From Paraburkholderia atlantica (GTDB lineage Bacteria; Pseudomonadota; Gammaproteobacteria; Burkholderiales; Burkholderiaceae): a stretch of DNA of 64,000 bases. Of this stretch, positions 52,175 to 60,704 are shown in pieces. The stretch spans positions 1 through 64,000 of the forward strand of contig NZ_WHNQ01000025.1 of the NCBI RefSeq assembly GCF_009362785.1, given 5' to 3'. The notes under the pieces were generated by a model. The model searched no databases. It had not been told where the DNA came from and saw nothing but the letters and a program-made list of their open reading frames with translations. Position 1 is the stretch's first letter; each line of letters starts with the position of its first letter. The position numbers and the translations under genes are program-made.

Positions 52175-52610
52175 GATGTCTCCGCGAGTCGAGCCTGTCC
52201 GTTGAGGGCTGCCGCCGATGCACATTCCGCCGTTGCGGGCTGCGCACTTGCAGCGTAAATAACTGCGGTACTCATGACACGCATCATGGCCGGTCTTCCG
52301 CGCTTCTTGGTCGATCCCAGGGACCCGGACGAGCCGATCCGATTGCCGTTCTCTCATGTTGCGATTCGCATTCGGCATCGTTTCAACTCGCCAGGGTCCC
52401 GCTCCCTTGCCGTGCCGCGCGCCGCTTGGCTGGGCTGCGACGCGCGTGGCCGGCTGCCGGCCTCGTTCGATGCGCTTCGTGATGTTAAGGCAGGTCTCCC
52501 GCGCATAGGTTCCGGCTTGCTACGTAGACGAGCCGTGCGCAGCGTTTTTGAAGCGCTGGCGCGCGATCCGGCAGGTTATGCCCACCGGATCGACACGGGT
52601 TCGCGCGCCG
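52175..52610. other. Gene-free region upstream of the response regulator
   Basis: A 436-bp stretch between the response regulator start and the stop of the cio small subunit, both leftward. Open frames here lack recognisable content. It should contain the regulator's promoter and the end of the cio transcript. Confidence 0.5.
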
Positions 52611-52808
52611 CTATCTGACCGCAAACAGCGTCGCTTTCATCAGAAGCTTGAAGGCGAAACCGAGCGACATCGCCGCGGCCACGCCGAAGCACCAGAGCGC
52701 GATGAACCAGAGCCAGCCGGGCAGTTTGCGGCCGGGCATTGCCGCAGCGGCAGCGGGAGCCGATGCGCGGACACCCCGCTTTTCAGTGATAGTGATGTTG
52801 GTCGCCAT
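52611..52808 (-). CDS. DUF2474-type small protein of the cio operon
   Basis: A 65-residue protein with one transmembrane helix (about residues 30-58: L-P-G-W-L-W-F-I-A-L-W-C-F-G-V). Proteins with this layout immediately downstream of cydB/cioB are the DUF2474 group, functionally compared with the CydX subunit. Its start overlaps the 3' end of cioB by 26 nt, with AAGGTG before the ATG, so it is translationally linked. Confidence 0.72.
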   Translation of the reverse strand: MATNITITEKRGVRASAPAAAAAMPGRKLPGWLWFIALWCFGVAAAMSLGFAFKLLMKATLFAVR

Positions 52809-53787
52809 GACGCACCTTGCCTCGAAAGACCCAGTAACCCATCGTCGTATAGGCGACGATGATCGGCAGGATCACCGCCGCGCCGGCCAGCGTGAACGTC
52901 TGGCTCGTGCGTGGCGCGGCGGCTTCCCATAGCGTGAGGCTCGACGGAATCGCGTACGGCCACAGGCTCACGAGCAGCCCGAGATAGCCGAGCAGCACGA
53001 GCGCCAGCGCGAGCACGAACGGCGTGTTGTGATGGCGCGCTCGCACCGCGCGATGCATGAAGAACGCGCAGATCGCGACGAGGAACGGCACCGGCAGCAG
53101 ACGATAGAAAATCCCGTCATGGAACCAGCGTTGCGCGATGCCCGCATCCATCAGCGGCGTCCACAGGCTCACGAGCGCGATGAAGCCGAGCAGCACCAGC
53201 GTCAGCGGCCAGACCACACGATGCAGCCGGCGCTGCAGGTCGCCTTCGGTCTTCGCGACGAGCCAGCAGCAGCCGAGCAGCGCGTAGGTCGCGACGAGCC
53301 CGAGGCCCGTCAGCAGGCTGAACGGCGTGAGCCAGCCGAACGCGTCGCCGGCATAGGCGCCGTCGACGACCGGAATGCCTTGCAGGAAAGCGCCGAGCAC
53401 GATGCCCTGGAAGAACGTCGCGCCCGCCGAGCCGCCGATGAACGCGAGGTCCCACAGATGCCTGGTGCGACGCGACTTCGCGCGAATCTCGAACGACACG
53501 CCGCGAAAGATCAGGCACACCAGCATGAACACGAGCGGCAAATAGAGCGCCGACAGCACGGTCGAGTAGACGACCGGAAACACCGCGAACAGCGCCGCGC
53601 CGCCGAGCACGAGCCAGGTTTCGTTGCCGTCCCACACTGGCGCGACCGTGTTCATCATCAGGTCGCGTTCCTTGTCATCGGGGAAGAACGGAAAGACGAT
53701 GCCGATGCCGAGGTCGAAGCCGTCCAGCACGACGTACATGAAAAGGCCCAGCGCAATGATCGCGGCCCATACGACGGTTACGTCCAT
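52783..53787 (-). CDS. cioB: Cytochrome bd-type quinol oxidase subunit II (CioB)
   Basis: A 334-residue membrane subunit with about eight helices. Typical CydB features: D-G-F-D-L-G-I-G (about 23-30), W-D-G-N-E-T-W-L-V-L-G-G, F-R-G-V-S-F-E-I-R and Y-P-x-I-P-S-S-L-T-L-W near the C-terminus. With CioA it forms the quinol oxidase that reduces O2 to water. It starts 22 bp after cioA. Confidence 0.94.
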   Translation of the reverse strand: MDVTVVWAAIIALGLFMYVVLDGFDLGIGIVFPFFPDDKERDLMMNTVAPVWDGNETWLVLGGAALFAVFPVVYSTVLSALYLPLVFMLVCLIFRGVSFEIRAKSRRTRHLWDLAFIGGSAGATFFQGIVLGAFLQGIPVVDGAYAGDAFGWLTPFSLLTGLGLVATYALLGCCWLVAKTEGDLQRRLHRVVWPLTLVLLGFIALVSLWTPLMDAGIAQRWFHDGIFYRLLPVPFLVAICAFFMHRAVRARHHNTPFVLALALVLLGYLGLLVSLWPYAIPSSLTLWEAAAPRTSQTFTLAGAAVILPIIVAYTTMGYWVFRGKVRHGDQHHYH

Positions 53788-53809
53788 ATTCTTTCTCTTG
53801 AAGCGTGGG

Positions 53810-55246
53810 TTAGACGGCGTCGATCATCTGATCGGCGGCGGACAGCGGGCGGCGCGCGGTCTGCGAGGGCGTCGGCTGCGGCAGGTCATGGTGCGCGTCG
53901 TGCGGTGTGTCATGCGGCTTGCCGCCAGGCAGCGCGGGACCCGAGCGCATCAGTTTCAACATGTAGTAGATGCCGGTGCCGAACACGAGGAAGTAGACGG
54001 CCACGAACGTCATCAGCGACAGACCGACCTGCTGCGTGGTCAGCGGCGACACCGCCTGCGACGTGCGCATCACGCCGTACACGACCCACGGCTGACGGCC
54101 CGCTTCGGTGGTGACCCAGCCGGCCAGCAGCGTGATGAAGCCGCTCGGCCCCATCGCGATGCACAACCGCTGGAACCACTTCGCTTCGAACAGGCGTCCA
54201 CGGCGATGCAGCACCCAGGCCGCGATCGACATCGCGATCATCAGCACGCCGAGCCCGGCCATGATGCGGAAGCTCCAGAACACCACGGCCGAATCCGGCC
54301 GGTCTTGCGGCGGGAATTCCTTCAGCCCGCGGATTTCGCCGTCCCAGCTATGCGTGAGAATCAGGCTGCCCAGGTGCGGGATCGACACCGCGTAGTGAGT
54401 GGTTTCGGCCTTCATGTCGGGGATGCCGAACAGGTTCAGCGCGGTGCCGCCTTTTTCGGTGTCCCAGATGCCTTCGATCGCCGCGATCTTCGCCGGCTGG
54501 TATTCGCGTGTGTTCAGGCCGTGCTGATCGCCGATGAATGCCTGGATCGGCGTCAGAATCAGCAGCAGCCACAGCGCCATCGAGAACATCTTCTTGACGG
54601 CGGGATCGCGTCGGCCGCGCAGCAGATGCCACGCGCCGACCGCCGCGACCACCAGCCCCGCGACGATGAACGCCGCCAGCGCCATATGCGCGAGCCGGTA
54701 CGGGAACGACGGATTGAAGATGATCTTGAACCAGTCGAGCGGCACGACATGGCCGTCGACGACCTCGAAGCCCTGCGGCGTCTGCATCCAGCTATTGGAC
54801 GCGAGAATCCAGAAGGTCGAGATCAGCGTGCCGATCGCGACCATCAGCGTCGCGCCGAAGTGCGCGCGCGGACTCACGCGCTGCCAGCCGAACAGCATGA
54901 TGCCGAGGAAGCCCGCTTCGAGAAAGAATGCGGTCATCACCTCGTACATCAGCAGCGGACCGGTGATGGGCCCGGCGAAACTCGAGAATCCGGACCAGTT
55001 GGTGCCGAACTGATAGGCCATCACGACACCGGAGACGACGCCCATGCCGAAGGCCACTGCGAAGATCTTCGACCAGAACAGACAAAGATCTTTGTAGTAG
55101 GCCTTGCCGGTTTTCAGCCAACGCCATTCGAGAACGGCGATGAAACTGGCGAGACCGATGCTCAGCGCGGGGAAGACGATGTGAAAAGAAACCGTGAACG
55201 CGAATTGAATGCGCGCGAGATCGAATGCCGATAGTGCCGAGTTCAT
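53810..55246 (-). CDS. cioA: Cytochrome bd-type quinol oxidase subunit I, cyanide-insensitive type (CioA)
   Basis: A 478-residue subunit that carries the b- and d-type hemes and the quinol site. The axial His-bearing F-H-I-V-F-P start, G-V-V-S-G-V-V-M-A-Y-Q-F-G-T-N-W, G-D-Q-H-G-L-N-T-x-x-x-Q-P-A-K quinol loop and G-R-Q-P-W-V-V-Y-G are conserved. It is shorter than E. coli CydA (about 520) because the Q-loop lacks the C-terminal insertion, the hallmark of CioA-type oxidases. It heads the leftward cioA-cioB-DUF2474 operon. A His/Pro-rich C-terminal tail is unusual. Confidence 0.93.
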   Translation of the reverse strand: MNSALSAFDLARIQFAFTVSFHIVFPALSIGLASFIAVLEWRWLKTGKAYYKDLCLFWSKIFAVAFGMGVVSGVVMAYQFGTNWSGFSSFAGPITGPLLMYEVMTAFFLEAGFLGIMLFGWQRVSPRAHFGATLMVAIGTLISTFWILASNSWMQTPQGFEVVDGHVVPLDWFKIIFNPSFPYRLAHMALAAFIVAGLVVAAVGAWHLLRGRRDPAVKKMFSMALWLLLILTPIQAFIGDQHGLNTREYQPAKIAAIEGIWDTEKGGTALNLFGIPDMKAETTHYAVSIPHLGSLILTHSWDGEIRGLKEFPPQDRPDSAVVFWSFRIMAGLGVLMIAMSIAAWVLHRRGRLFEAKWFQRLCIAMGPSGFITLLAGWVTTEAGRQPWVVYGVMRTSQAVSPLTTQQVGLSLMTFVAVYFLVFGTGIYYMLKLMRSGPALPGGKPHDTPHDAHHDLPQPTPSQTARRPLSAADQMIDAV

Positions 55247-55778
55247 GATCCTGTTGTGCGTGATGGCCGCGTGAGCGGAATTACGCGCGTCGACCGATGT
55301 CGGTGCGCACTGCGCTGGGCAGATGGCGCAAGAGTAGGGGATCGAAACAAAATGTGTTGCAATGCGATGTGCGTCAAAAAACCGCCTTGTTTTATGCGAA
55401 ATGCGCTTATCGATCGGGCAAGCCGTTGATGGGTCTCAAGTTTCTTTAAGCGGCCGATGCGTGGCCGTGTGTGCGTCGTTGTATGTGCTGCGTCAATCGA
55501 CCGCGCTGCAGCAACGCTTGCCGCGCAGCCTTGCGCGGCAAGGTCGCGAGCGGTGCCCCGTCGTCAGCCGACAATCGATCCATCCAAACCGACTTCGTCG
55601 GTTCGGTTGCTAGTCAGGCGATTTTTTTATCTCTACGATGCGGCCGTTTCCGTAGTTGCCGTTATTCATTGCCGGATTCGCACGGCGTTCTGTCATGCGT
55701 CGCGCGCATGCTTCATGAGCAGCTTCCGCTTCATCCACCTGCCGGCGACGGCAGACTTCAACGACAAGGAGTCAGCAG
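55247..55778. promoter_or_regulatory. cioA / hydrolase divergent intergenic region with a weak FNR-like site
   Basis: A 532-bp gene-free interval. TTGATGGGTCTCAA (55426-55439) differs from the FNR/ANR consensus TTGATNNNNATCAA in one position of the right half. It lies 180 bp from the cioA start, rather far for direct control. No stronger element was recognised. Confidence 0.3.
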
Positions 55779-56600
55779 ATGAGCACGATCAGGACGAAAG
55801 ACGGTACCTCGATTTTCTACAAGGACTGGGGCAAGGGTCGCCCGGTCGTGTTTTCGCACGGCTGGCCGCTGACCGCCGATGCGTGGGATGCGCAGATGCT
55901 GTTTCTGGGCAACAAGGGCTTTCGCGTGATCGCGCACGACCGGCGCGGCCACGGCCGCTCGGAGCAGCCGTGGGACGGCAACGAGATGGACACCTACGCC
56001 GACGACCTCGCCGCACTGATCGAACATCTCGACTTGCAGGACGCGACGCTGGTCGGCCACTCGACGGGCGGCGGCGAAGTCGCGCATTACATCGGCCGGC
56101 ACGGCACGGGGCGTGTCGCGAAGGCCGTGCTGATCGGCGCGGTGCCGCCGCTGATGCTGAAGACCGCCGATAATCCGCTCGGCCTGCCGATCGATGTATT
56201 CGACGGCATTCGCAAGGGCGTCCTCGACGATCGTTCGCAGTTCTTCAAGGATCTGGCCGTGCCGTTCTATGGCTATAACCGCGAGGGCGCGAAGGTGTCA
56301 CAGGGCGTGATCGATTCGTTCTGGCGCCAGGGCATGGCCGGCTCGATCAAGGGGCTATACGACTGCATCAAGCAGTTCTCCGAAGTCGACTACACCGAGG
56401 ATCTGAAGAAGATCGACGTGCCGACCCTGGTGCTGCACGGCGACGACGACCAGATCGTGCCGATCGACGCAGCTGGCCGACGCACCGCGGAGATCGTCAA
56501 GAACGCGACGCTGAAGGTCTATGCGGGCGGCCAGCACGGCATGTGCACAGTGGAGGCCGACAAGGTCAATGCCGACCTGCTCGAATTCATTGGCGCTTGA
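55779..56600 (+). CDS. Alpha/beta hydrolase of the non-heme chloroperoxidase group
   Basis: A 273-residue alpha/beta hydrolase. The catalytic triad is S95 in G-H-S-T-G-G-G, D224 in H-G-D-D-D-Q-I-V-P and H253 in G-Q-H-G-M. The N-terminal F-S-H-G-W-P oxyanion segment, D-R-R-G-H-G-R-S and length match bacterial non-heme haloperoxidase/esterase enzymes. They are usually esterases or perhydrolases with poor true peroxidase activity. AAGGAG precedes the ATG. Divergent from cioA. Confidence 0.92.
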   Translation: MSTIRTKDGTSIFYKDWGKGRPVVFSHGWPLTADAWDAQMLFLGNKGFRVIAHDRRGHGRSEQPWDGNEMDTYADDLAALIEHLDLQDATLVGHSTGGGEVAHYIGRHGTGRVAKAVLIGAVPPLMLKTADNPLGLPIDVFDGIRKGVLDDRSQFFKDLAVPFYGYNREGAKVSQGVIDSFWRQGMAGSIKGLYDCIKQFSEVDYTEDLKKIDVPTLVLHGDDDQIVPIDAAGRRTAEIVKNATLKVYAGGQHGMCTVEADKVNADLLEFIGA

Positions 56601-56716
56601 GGTAATTCGGTGACCGCGCGGGCGGCGTACAGACGCCGCTCGCGCCGGATGCCAGGCGACCGCGGGCATCAGGCAAATCCACTCCTGGAACGGAAATCCG
56701 CTCAAAGTTATACGAT

Positions 56717-56732
56717 GTCATATTAATATGAC
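56717..56732. promoter_or_regulatory. 16-bp perfect palindrome upstream of udh
   Basis: GTCATATTAATATGAC reads identically on both strands. It lies in an AT-rich patch 212 bp upstream of udh and about 117 bp after the hydrolase stop. It is likely an operator, possibly for the GntR regulator of the aldarate genes, which is inference. Confidence 0.5.
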
Positions 56733-56827
56733 CCGCGTATGTTCTTGTTTCTTAAGGGAATGCGAAACCCGCTCCGGGCATTTTAAGGGTAAATGCGGAG
56801 TTGAAATCCGCTTGTCCATCGCCGATA

Positions 56828-56841
56828 GTACGTTATCGTAC
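56828..56841. promoter_or_regulatory. Inverted repeat upstream of udh
   Basis: GTACGTTATCGTAC consists of GTACG and CGTAC around TTAT, about 100 bp upstream of the udh ATG. It may be a second operator in the udh promoter. Confidence 0.4.
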
Positions 56842-56944
56842 AACTCGGTCGGTTATGCGACGCGCTCAGCGCGATCCGCCGGCCGCTCAAACCCTCTGTC
56901 TGTTCTCTGCAGACCTCGCGCGCGGCGCAGTTAAAGGAACCCCT

Positions 56945-57742
56945 ATGAAGAAGATTGCCCTGAGTGGCGCCGGCGGCCAGCTCGGCTCCGTGGTACGTGC
57001 TGAATTCGTCGCGCGCGGCGTGCCGGTGCGTTCGGCCGCTGGCTCCAAAGTGCTGACGCCGCTCGTCGACGGCGAAGACGTGATGAACGGAGACCTGCGC
57101 GATCCGGCGGTCGTCGACCGTCTGCTGAACGGCGTGGACGTGCTGATCCATTTCGCCGGCACGAGCGTCGAGCGTCCGCTGCCCGAGATCATCGAGAACA
57201 ACCTGCGCGGCCTCGTCGAAGTTTACGAAGGCGCGCGCCGCAACGGCGTGAAGCGCATCGTGTTCGCGAGCTCGAACCACGCGATCGGCATGTATCCGGT
57301 CACCGAGCATCTGAGCCTCGATTGCGAACTGCGCCCGGACGGCTTCTATGGTCTGTCGAAGGTGTGGGGCGAAGCGCTCGCGCGCATGTACTGGGACAAG
57401 CACGGCATCGAAAGCGTGTGCGTGCGCATCGGCAGCTGCCTCGACAAACCGACCGAGCAGCGCCACCTGAGCACCTGGTTCGGCCACAAGGATCTGATGC
57501 ATTTCCTCGATCGTTGCATCGAAGCGGAAGACGTCGGCTTCCTGACCATCTGGGGCGTGTCGGCCAATACGCGCAGCTGGTGGGACAACAGCGTCGGCGC
57601 CGCGCGTCTCGGCTACGAGCCCAAGCAGAACGCCGAAGACTACGCGCAAGACATCCTGTCGCGCCCGAATCCGCTCGATGAACTGGGCCAGCGCTTCCAG
57701 GGCGGCAGCTTCGTCGGCATCGACTACTCGCGCAAGGATTAA
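56945..57742 (+). CDS. udh: NAD-dependent uronate dehydrogenase
   Basis: A 265-residue short-chain dehydrogenase. It oxidises galacturonate or glucuronate to the aldarolactone, the first step of the oxidative hexuronate pathway. The Rossmann start S-G-A-G-G-Q-L-G (7-14), the S-S-N-H segment (109-112) and catalytic Y135/K139 in F-Y-G-L-S-K are as in Udh of Pseudomonas and Agrobacterium. Length (265) is right. AAAGGAA lies before the ATG at 56945; the frame is open further upstream but homology starts here. It is followed by a terminator-like hairpin and a toxin island that separates it from the other aldarate genes. Confidence 0.93.
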   Translation: MKKIALSGAGGQLGSVVRAEFVARGVPVRSAAGSKVLTPLVDGEDVMNGDLRDPAVVDRLLNGVDVLIHFAGTSVERPLPEIIENNLRGLVEVYEGARRNGVKRIVFASSNHAIGMYPVTEHLSLDCELRPDGFYGLSKVWGEALARMYWDKHGIESVCVRIGSCLDKPTEQRHLSTWFGHKDLMHFLDRCIEAEDVGFLTIWGVSANTRSWWDNSVGAARLGYEPKQNAEDYAQDILSRPNPLDELGQRFQGGSFVGIDYSRKD

Positions 57743-57824
57743 GTCCCGGGCAGTTCGACGGGCAATGCATCAATTTCGGGGCGATCGGTATTCCGCGGAT
57801 TCTGTCCGGGCCGGCATGGCAAAC

Positions 57825-57857
57825 GAAGCGGCGCGCATGAGTAGGTGCCGCTTCTTT
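57825..57857 (+). terminator. Probable terminator downstream of udh
   Basis: GAAGCGGC (57825-57832) and GCCGCTTC (57847-57854) form a perfect 8-bp stem with a 14-nt loop, followed by a short TTT. Position, 83 bp after the udh stop, is right for a terminator. Confidence 0.6.
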
Positions 57858-57923
57858 GGTCAGTTTTGCGGCCGATTGCGAGATGGCAGTCCTGCGCCCT
57901 GAGCGTTACAGGCGGCAAGCAGA

Positions 57924-58238
57924 TCAGTCGCCCCGCAGACGTTTTAATCCGTCAAAGAACGATACGGTTATACGGTTACTTGTCCCCGCAATTTCGGATA
58001 AAAAATTAAATCCATAATCTTCGTAAAATTTTTGGTCGAGATTTTCGCCTGCTTCTTTTTTTTATATCTGTCTATTTCGGCGGGGTCAACATATAACCTC
58101 CTCCTGGCTATCGCCTAACAGATCGCTACCCTGGTTGAGATATCCGCCAAACAGGGCATGGAACTGAGGATATGACTCTTCGTCATCACTTGTGGGATCT
58201 GAGGCGGTTGACCGGATGCAGAGTGGTGGCGCGAGCAT
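57924..58238 (-). pseudogene. Decayed CdiI-family immunity gene
   Basis: Reading the minus strand in one frame from the ATG at 58238 gives a 50-residue start containing S-Y-P-Q-F-H-A-L-F-G-G-Y-L-N-Q. This resembles the first 20 residues of the intact immunity protein next door (R-Y-P-K-M-Y-Q-L-F-G-A-Y-L-N-E). Two in-frame stops follow (TGA at 58086-58088, then TAA). The same frame then resumes with N-L-D-Q-K-F-Y-E-D-Y-G-F-N-F and S-F-F-D-G-L-K-R-L, matching the paralogue's end (D-L-D-S-A-F-K-N-D-Y-G, S-F-L-D-E-L-K-R-L). About 12 codons are missing in between. It is therefore a broken paralogue, 9 bp downstream of the intact gene and visibly AT-rich. Confidence 0.72.
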
Positions 58239-58247
58239 CGCGACAAA

Positions 58248-58538
58248 TCACTGGCTGAGAAGCCTTTTTAGTTCGTCAAGAAATGAGGCAGTCGTGTAGC
58301 CCCACAATTCGGGAGAAAAATCCCGGCCATAGTCGTTTTTGAACGCCGAGTCCAGATCGTCCCGGTGTTCGCTCATGAATGAATTGATTTCATGAACCAT
58401 CTCGAGGTGGCTCTCGCGTGGGCAGTCTCTCTTGTAGCAAGCGATGATATCGGGAATCGTATCTCCCCATATATCGAAATCCTCATTCAGGTATGCGCCA
58501 AACAGCTGATACATTTTGGGGTAGCGAGTTGACAGCAT
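58248..58538 (-). CDS. CdiI-family contact-dependent inhibition immunity protein
   Basis: A 96-residue acidic protein of the CdiI immunity type (R-Y-P-x-x-Y-Q-L-F-G-A-Y-L-N-E-D-F-D start, W-G-D-T then a helical C-terminus ending in F-L-D-E-L-K-R-L-L). It starts 9 bp after the toxin gene and reads the same way, the standard toxin-immunity arrangement. It should bind and neutralise the RNase A-like toxin in the cytoplasm. Composition is more AT-rich than the surrounding chromosome, indicating horizontal origin. The family assignment is from memory of the pattern; no search was possible. Confidence 0.78.
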   Translation of the reverse strand: MLSTRYPKMYQLFGAYLNEDFDIWGDTIPDIIACYKRDCPRESHLEMVHEINSFMSEHRDDLDSAFKNDYGRDFSPELWGYTTASFLDELKRLLSQ

Positions 58539-58547
58539 AAATTCTCT

Positions 58548-59384
58548 CTATCTAATGAAAGCAGTAACAATATAGTATGGCATTCCGTTGTAGGTTTGAT
58601 ATTTCAGAACGACTACAACCTCATTCATGGGCGTCAGTTTTCCTGTCTCCCTCGTTATGCCATAGCCGACGTTGCCCGCCACGCGCCGCGTTAGAGCGAG
58701 AGGGCCGCCTCTGCCCGAAGACTGCGCCCATTCCCGAATGATGGTCGCATTGGCACGCATGACTTCTGAGATGGCCGATTCGGCCCGCTCAAGGTTCGTG
58801 AACGACGAAACCTTCTCTCGACGCGGCTCGCGTTTGAGTCTTTCTCGCAACTGCGCTTCGGTCCGTCCGACATGCTTCAAGAGCGTGTGTCCGCCAATCC
58901 CGCTCCCAGCCTTCGCTTCGTGCATGTCCAGACTGATCCGGCCCATCGCGATACGCGAAGCCCGTATAGCCTTGATCGAACTAGCAAAGCCAAACGGCAC
59001 GACCATATCGAGCCACAGACCGATATTGTTCGCCATATCGGGACTGGCCTTCATCGCTTCCGCGAGTTTCGTCGTGCCCTGTTGGGTCAGCGTCGCCGTA
59101 TCTCGCGCCGTCCAGATCTGACGCAAGCCAGCGGCCGCCGTGTCCGAGCCATGTACGCCGAACACAACGCATCCAGCCTTGCTCGCCATGGTCGGTTCAG
59201 GCATCACACACAGCGCGCCGGCCCCGACCATTTCCAGCAAACCGCCGACAAGTTGCAATCCGCCCCATAACCGGTTGGAAAGCATTTCGCTGTGGCTGAT
59301 CGATTGGCGGGTCAGCACCGCCGCTAGTTTTTGCGGCGCACTCAGCACGACACGCACGCCGTCTCCATCTTGTTCGCGCGACAT
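58548..59384 (-). CDS. Polymorphic toxin with RNase A-like C-terminal domain
   Basis: A 278-residue protein. The C-terminal domain (about 160-278) matches the bacterial CdiA-CT RNase A family: G-G-H-T-L-L-K-H-V-G-R-T-E near 165, with H171 and R182 eleven residues apart, S-S-F-T-N-L-E-R-A-E, and the end Y-Y-I-V-T-A-F with T274. These agree with the H, R and T catalytic pattern I recall for CdiA-CT of Yersinia kristensenii, with F276 in place of the Tyr. The N-terminal part (about 35-145) has two hydrophobic stretches (G-G-L-Q-L-V-G-G-L-L-E-M-V-G-A-G-A and L-D-M-V-V-P-F-G-F-A) and looks like a membrane-interacting pre-toxin region. There is no signal peptide, and no CdiA/B, VgrG, Hcp or PAAR gene nearby, so the delivery system is unknown. 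GAGGAA precedes the ATG. Confidence 0.8.
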   Translation of the reverse strand: MSREQDGDGVRVVLSAPQKLAAVLTRQSISHSEMLSNRLWGGLQLVGGLLEMVGAGALCVMPEPTMASKAGCVVFGVHGSDTAAAGLRQIWTARDTATLTQQGTTKLAEAMKASPDMANNIGLWLDMVVPFGFASSIKAIRASRIAMGRISLDMHEAKAGSGIGGHTLLKHVGRTEAQLRERLKREPRREKVSSFTNLERAESAISEVMRANATIIREWAQSSGRGGPLALTRRVAGNVGYGITRETGKLTPMNEVVVVLKYQTYNGMPYYIVTAFIR

Positions 59385-59778
59385 TCGGTATTCCTCTGTG
59401 ATTGCTCGAGGCCGCCAACGTAGCTGTCGACCACAGGGCCAGGGAATGGGCGATGGATGATTCTCGTGTCTACTTAGTCCGAGGAGGGGGAAGCTTTCGA
59501 CTGCATATCGATCCCGGTCATGCACTAGCCAGGCGGGCTAACACGAAGGAGCAGACGGCAATCCGAGGAGACATGGGGCGGGGAGTCGCCATCGCTAAAC
59601 ACGATACGAACGTGTCGCGTTAGCCGGCAAAAGAGCTCTACGGCCCGGAAGAGGGGAAAGGGCATCACGCGCGAACTACGCACGACACCCAGGAAATGCA
59701 GCGTGCAATCGAGCCGGCCATCGGTCAAATGAATGCCGACGCACAACCCGATCGCAACTATTTCGAACCTACATCAAA
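59385..59778. other. Gene-free interval between the toxin and garR-like genes
   Basis: A 394-bp stretch with only short open frames of no recognised family on either strand. Its composition is intermediate. It is the right-hand boundary region of the toxin island; no repeat or att-like site was seen. Confidence 0.45.
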
Positions 59779-60672
59779 TCAAGCAGCCTTCTGCCCAATC
59801 TCGTGATTCGCGAGCACTTCGAGTGCGCGCACCATCGCCGAGTGGTCCCACGCCTTGCCGCCGTGTGCGACACACGCGTTGAACAGTGCCTGGCAGGTGG
59901 CGGTGTTCGGCAGCGACACGCCGAGCGCCTGCGCGGTCGACAGCGCGAGGTTCAGATCCTTCTGGTGCAGCTCGATGCGGAAGCCGGGATCGAACGTGCG
60001 CTTGGTCATGCGCTCGCCGTGCACTTCGAGAATACGCGACGACGCGAAGCCGCCCATCAGCGCCTCACGCACGCGCGCCGGATCGACACCCGCCTTCGAC
60101 GCGAGCAGCAGCGCTTCGCCGACCGCCTCGATGGTCGCCGCGACGATCACCTGGTTGGCGACCTTGCACACCTGACCCGCGCCGACCGCGCCGATCAGCG
60201 TGACGTTCTTGCCCATCATGTCGAACATGGGCTTCACGCTGTCGAACGTGGCCTGTTCGCCGCCGACCATGATGGTCAGCGAGCCGGCCTTCGCACCGAC
60301 TTCGCCGCCCGACACCGGCGCGTCGAGGTAGTCGGCGCCGGTTTCGCGCACGCGCGCCGCGAAGTCGCGGGTCGCCATCGGCGAGATCGAGCTCATGTCG
60401 ACCACGGTCTGGCCGGCGCGCAGCGCGCTCGCGAGGCCGTTCTCGCCGAACAGCACGCGCTCGACGTCCGGCGTGTCCGGCACCATGATGAAGATCACGT
60501 CCGCGTTGGCGGCGACCGCGGCGGGGTTGTCGCATGCGACGGCGCCGGCCTGCGTCAGTTCGGCGGGCACGCCGCTACGCGTGAACGCTGCGAGCGACAC
60601 GCCGTTTTTCAGAAGATTGGCGGCCATGGGCTTGCCCATGATGCCGAGTCCGATAAAGCCTGCTTTTTTCAT
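59779..60672 (-). CDS. garR: 2-hydroxy-3-oxopropionate (tartronate semialdehyde) reductase
   Basis: A 297-residue member of the beta-hydroxyacid dehydrogenase family that reduces tartronate semialdehyde to D-glycerate with NAD(P)H. The Rossmann start G-F-I-G-L-G-I-M-G-K-P-M-A (5-17), substrate loop D-A-P-V-S-G-G-E-x-G-A-x-x-G-x-L and the catalytic lysine region G-x-G-Q-V-C-K-V-A-N-Q are intact. ATG at 60672 is preferred over a start 12 codons upstream. It is 32 bp after the aldolase gene, forming a garL-garR-like pair. AGCATTCCATG is a weak ribosome-binding context. Confidence 0.9.
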   Translation of the reverse strand: MKKAGFIGLGIMGKPMAANLLKNGVSLAAFTRSGVPAELTQAGAVACDNPAAVAANADVIFIMVPDTPDVERVLFGENGLASALRAGQTVVDMSSISPMATRDFAARVRETGADYLDAPVSGGEVGAKAGSLTIMVGGEQATFDSVKPMFDMMGKNVTLIGAVGAGQVCKVANQVIVAATIEAVGEALLLASKAGVDPARVREALMGGFASSRILEVHGERMTKRTFDPGFRIELHQKDLNLALSTAQALGVSLPNTATCQALFNACVAHGGKAWDHSAMVRALEVLANHEIGQKAA

Positions 60673-60704
60673 GGAATGCTCCGAAGATGTCGTGGCGGCC
60701 GCGT

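Noticed and set aside
53624..55234. A 536-codon open frame opposite cioA.
   Set aside because: Antisense of cioA; composition is typical of a GC-rich shadow frame.
55426..55439. FNR/ANR-like box upstream of cioA.
   Set aside because: One half-site mismatch and 180 bp from the start. It may be chance, so it is kept only as a weak note.
59525..59746. A 73-codon minus-strand frame between the toxin and garR genes.
   Set aside because: No ribosome-binding site or recognised family; not enough support for a gene.
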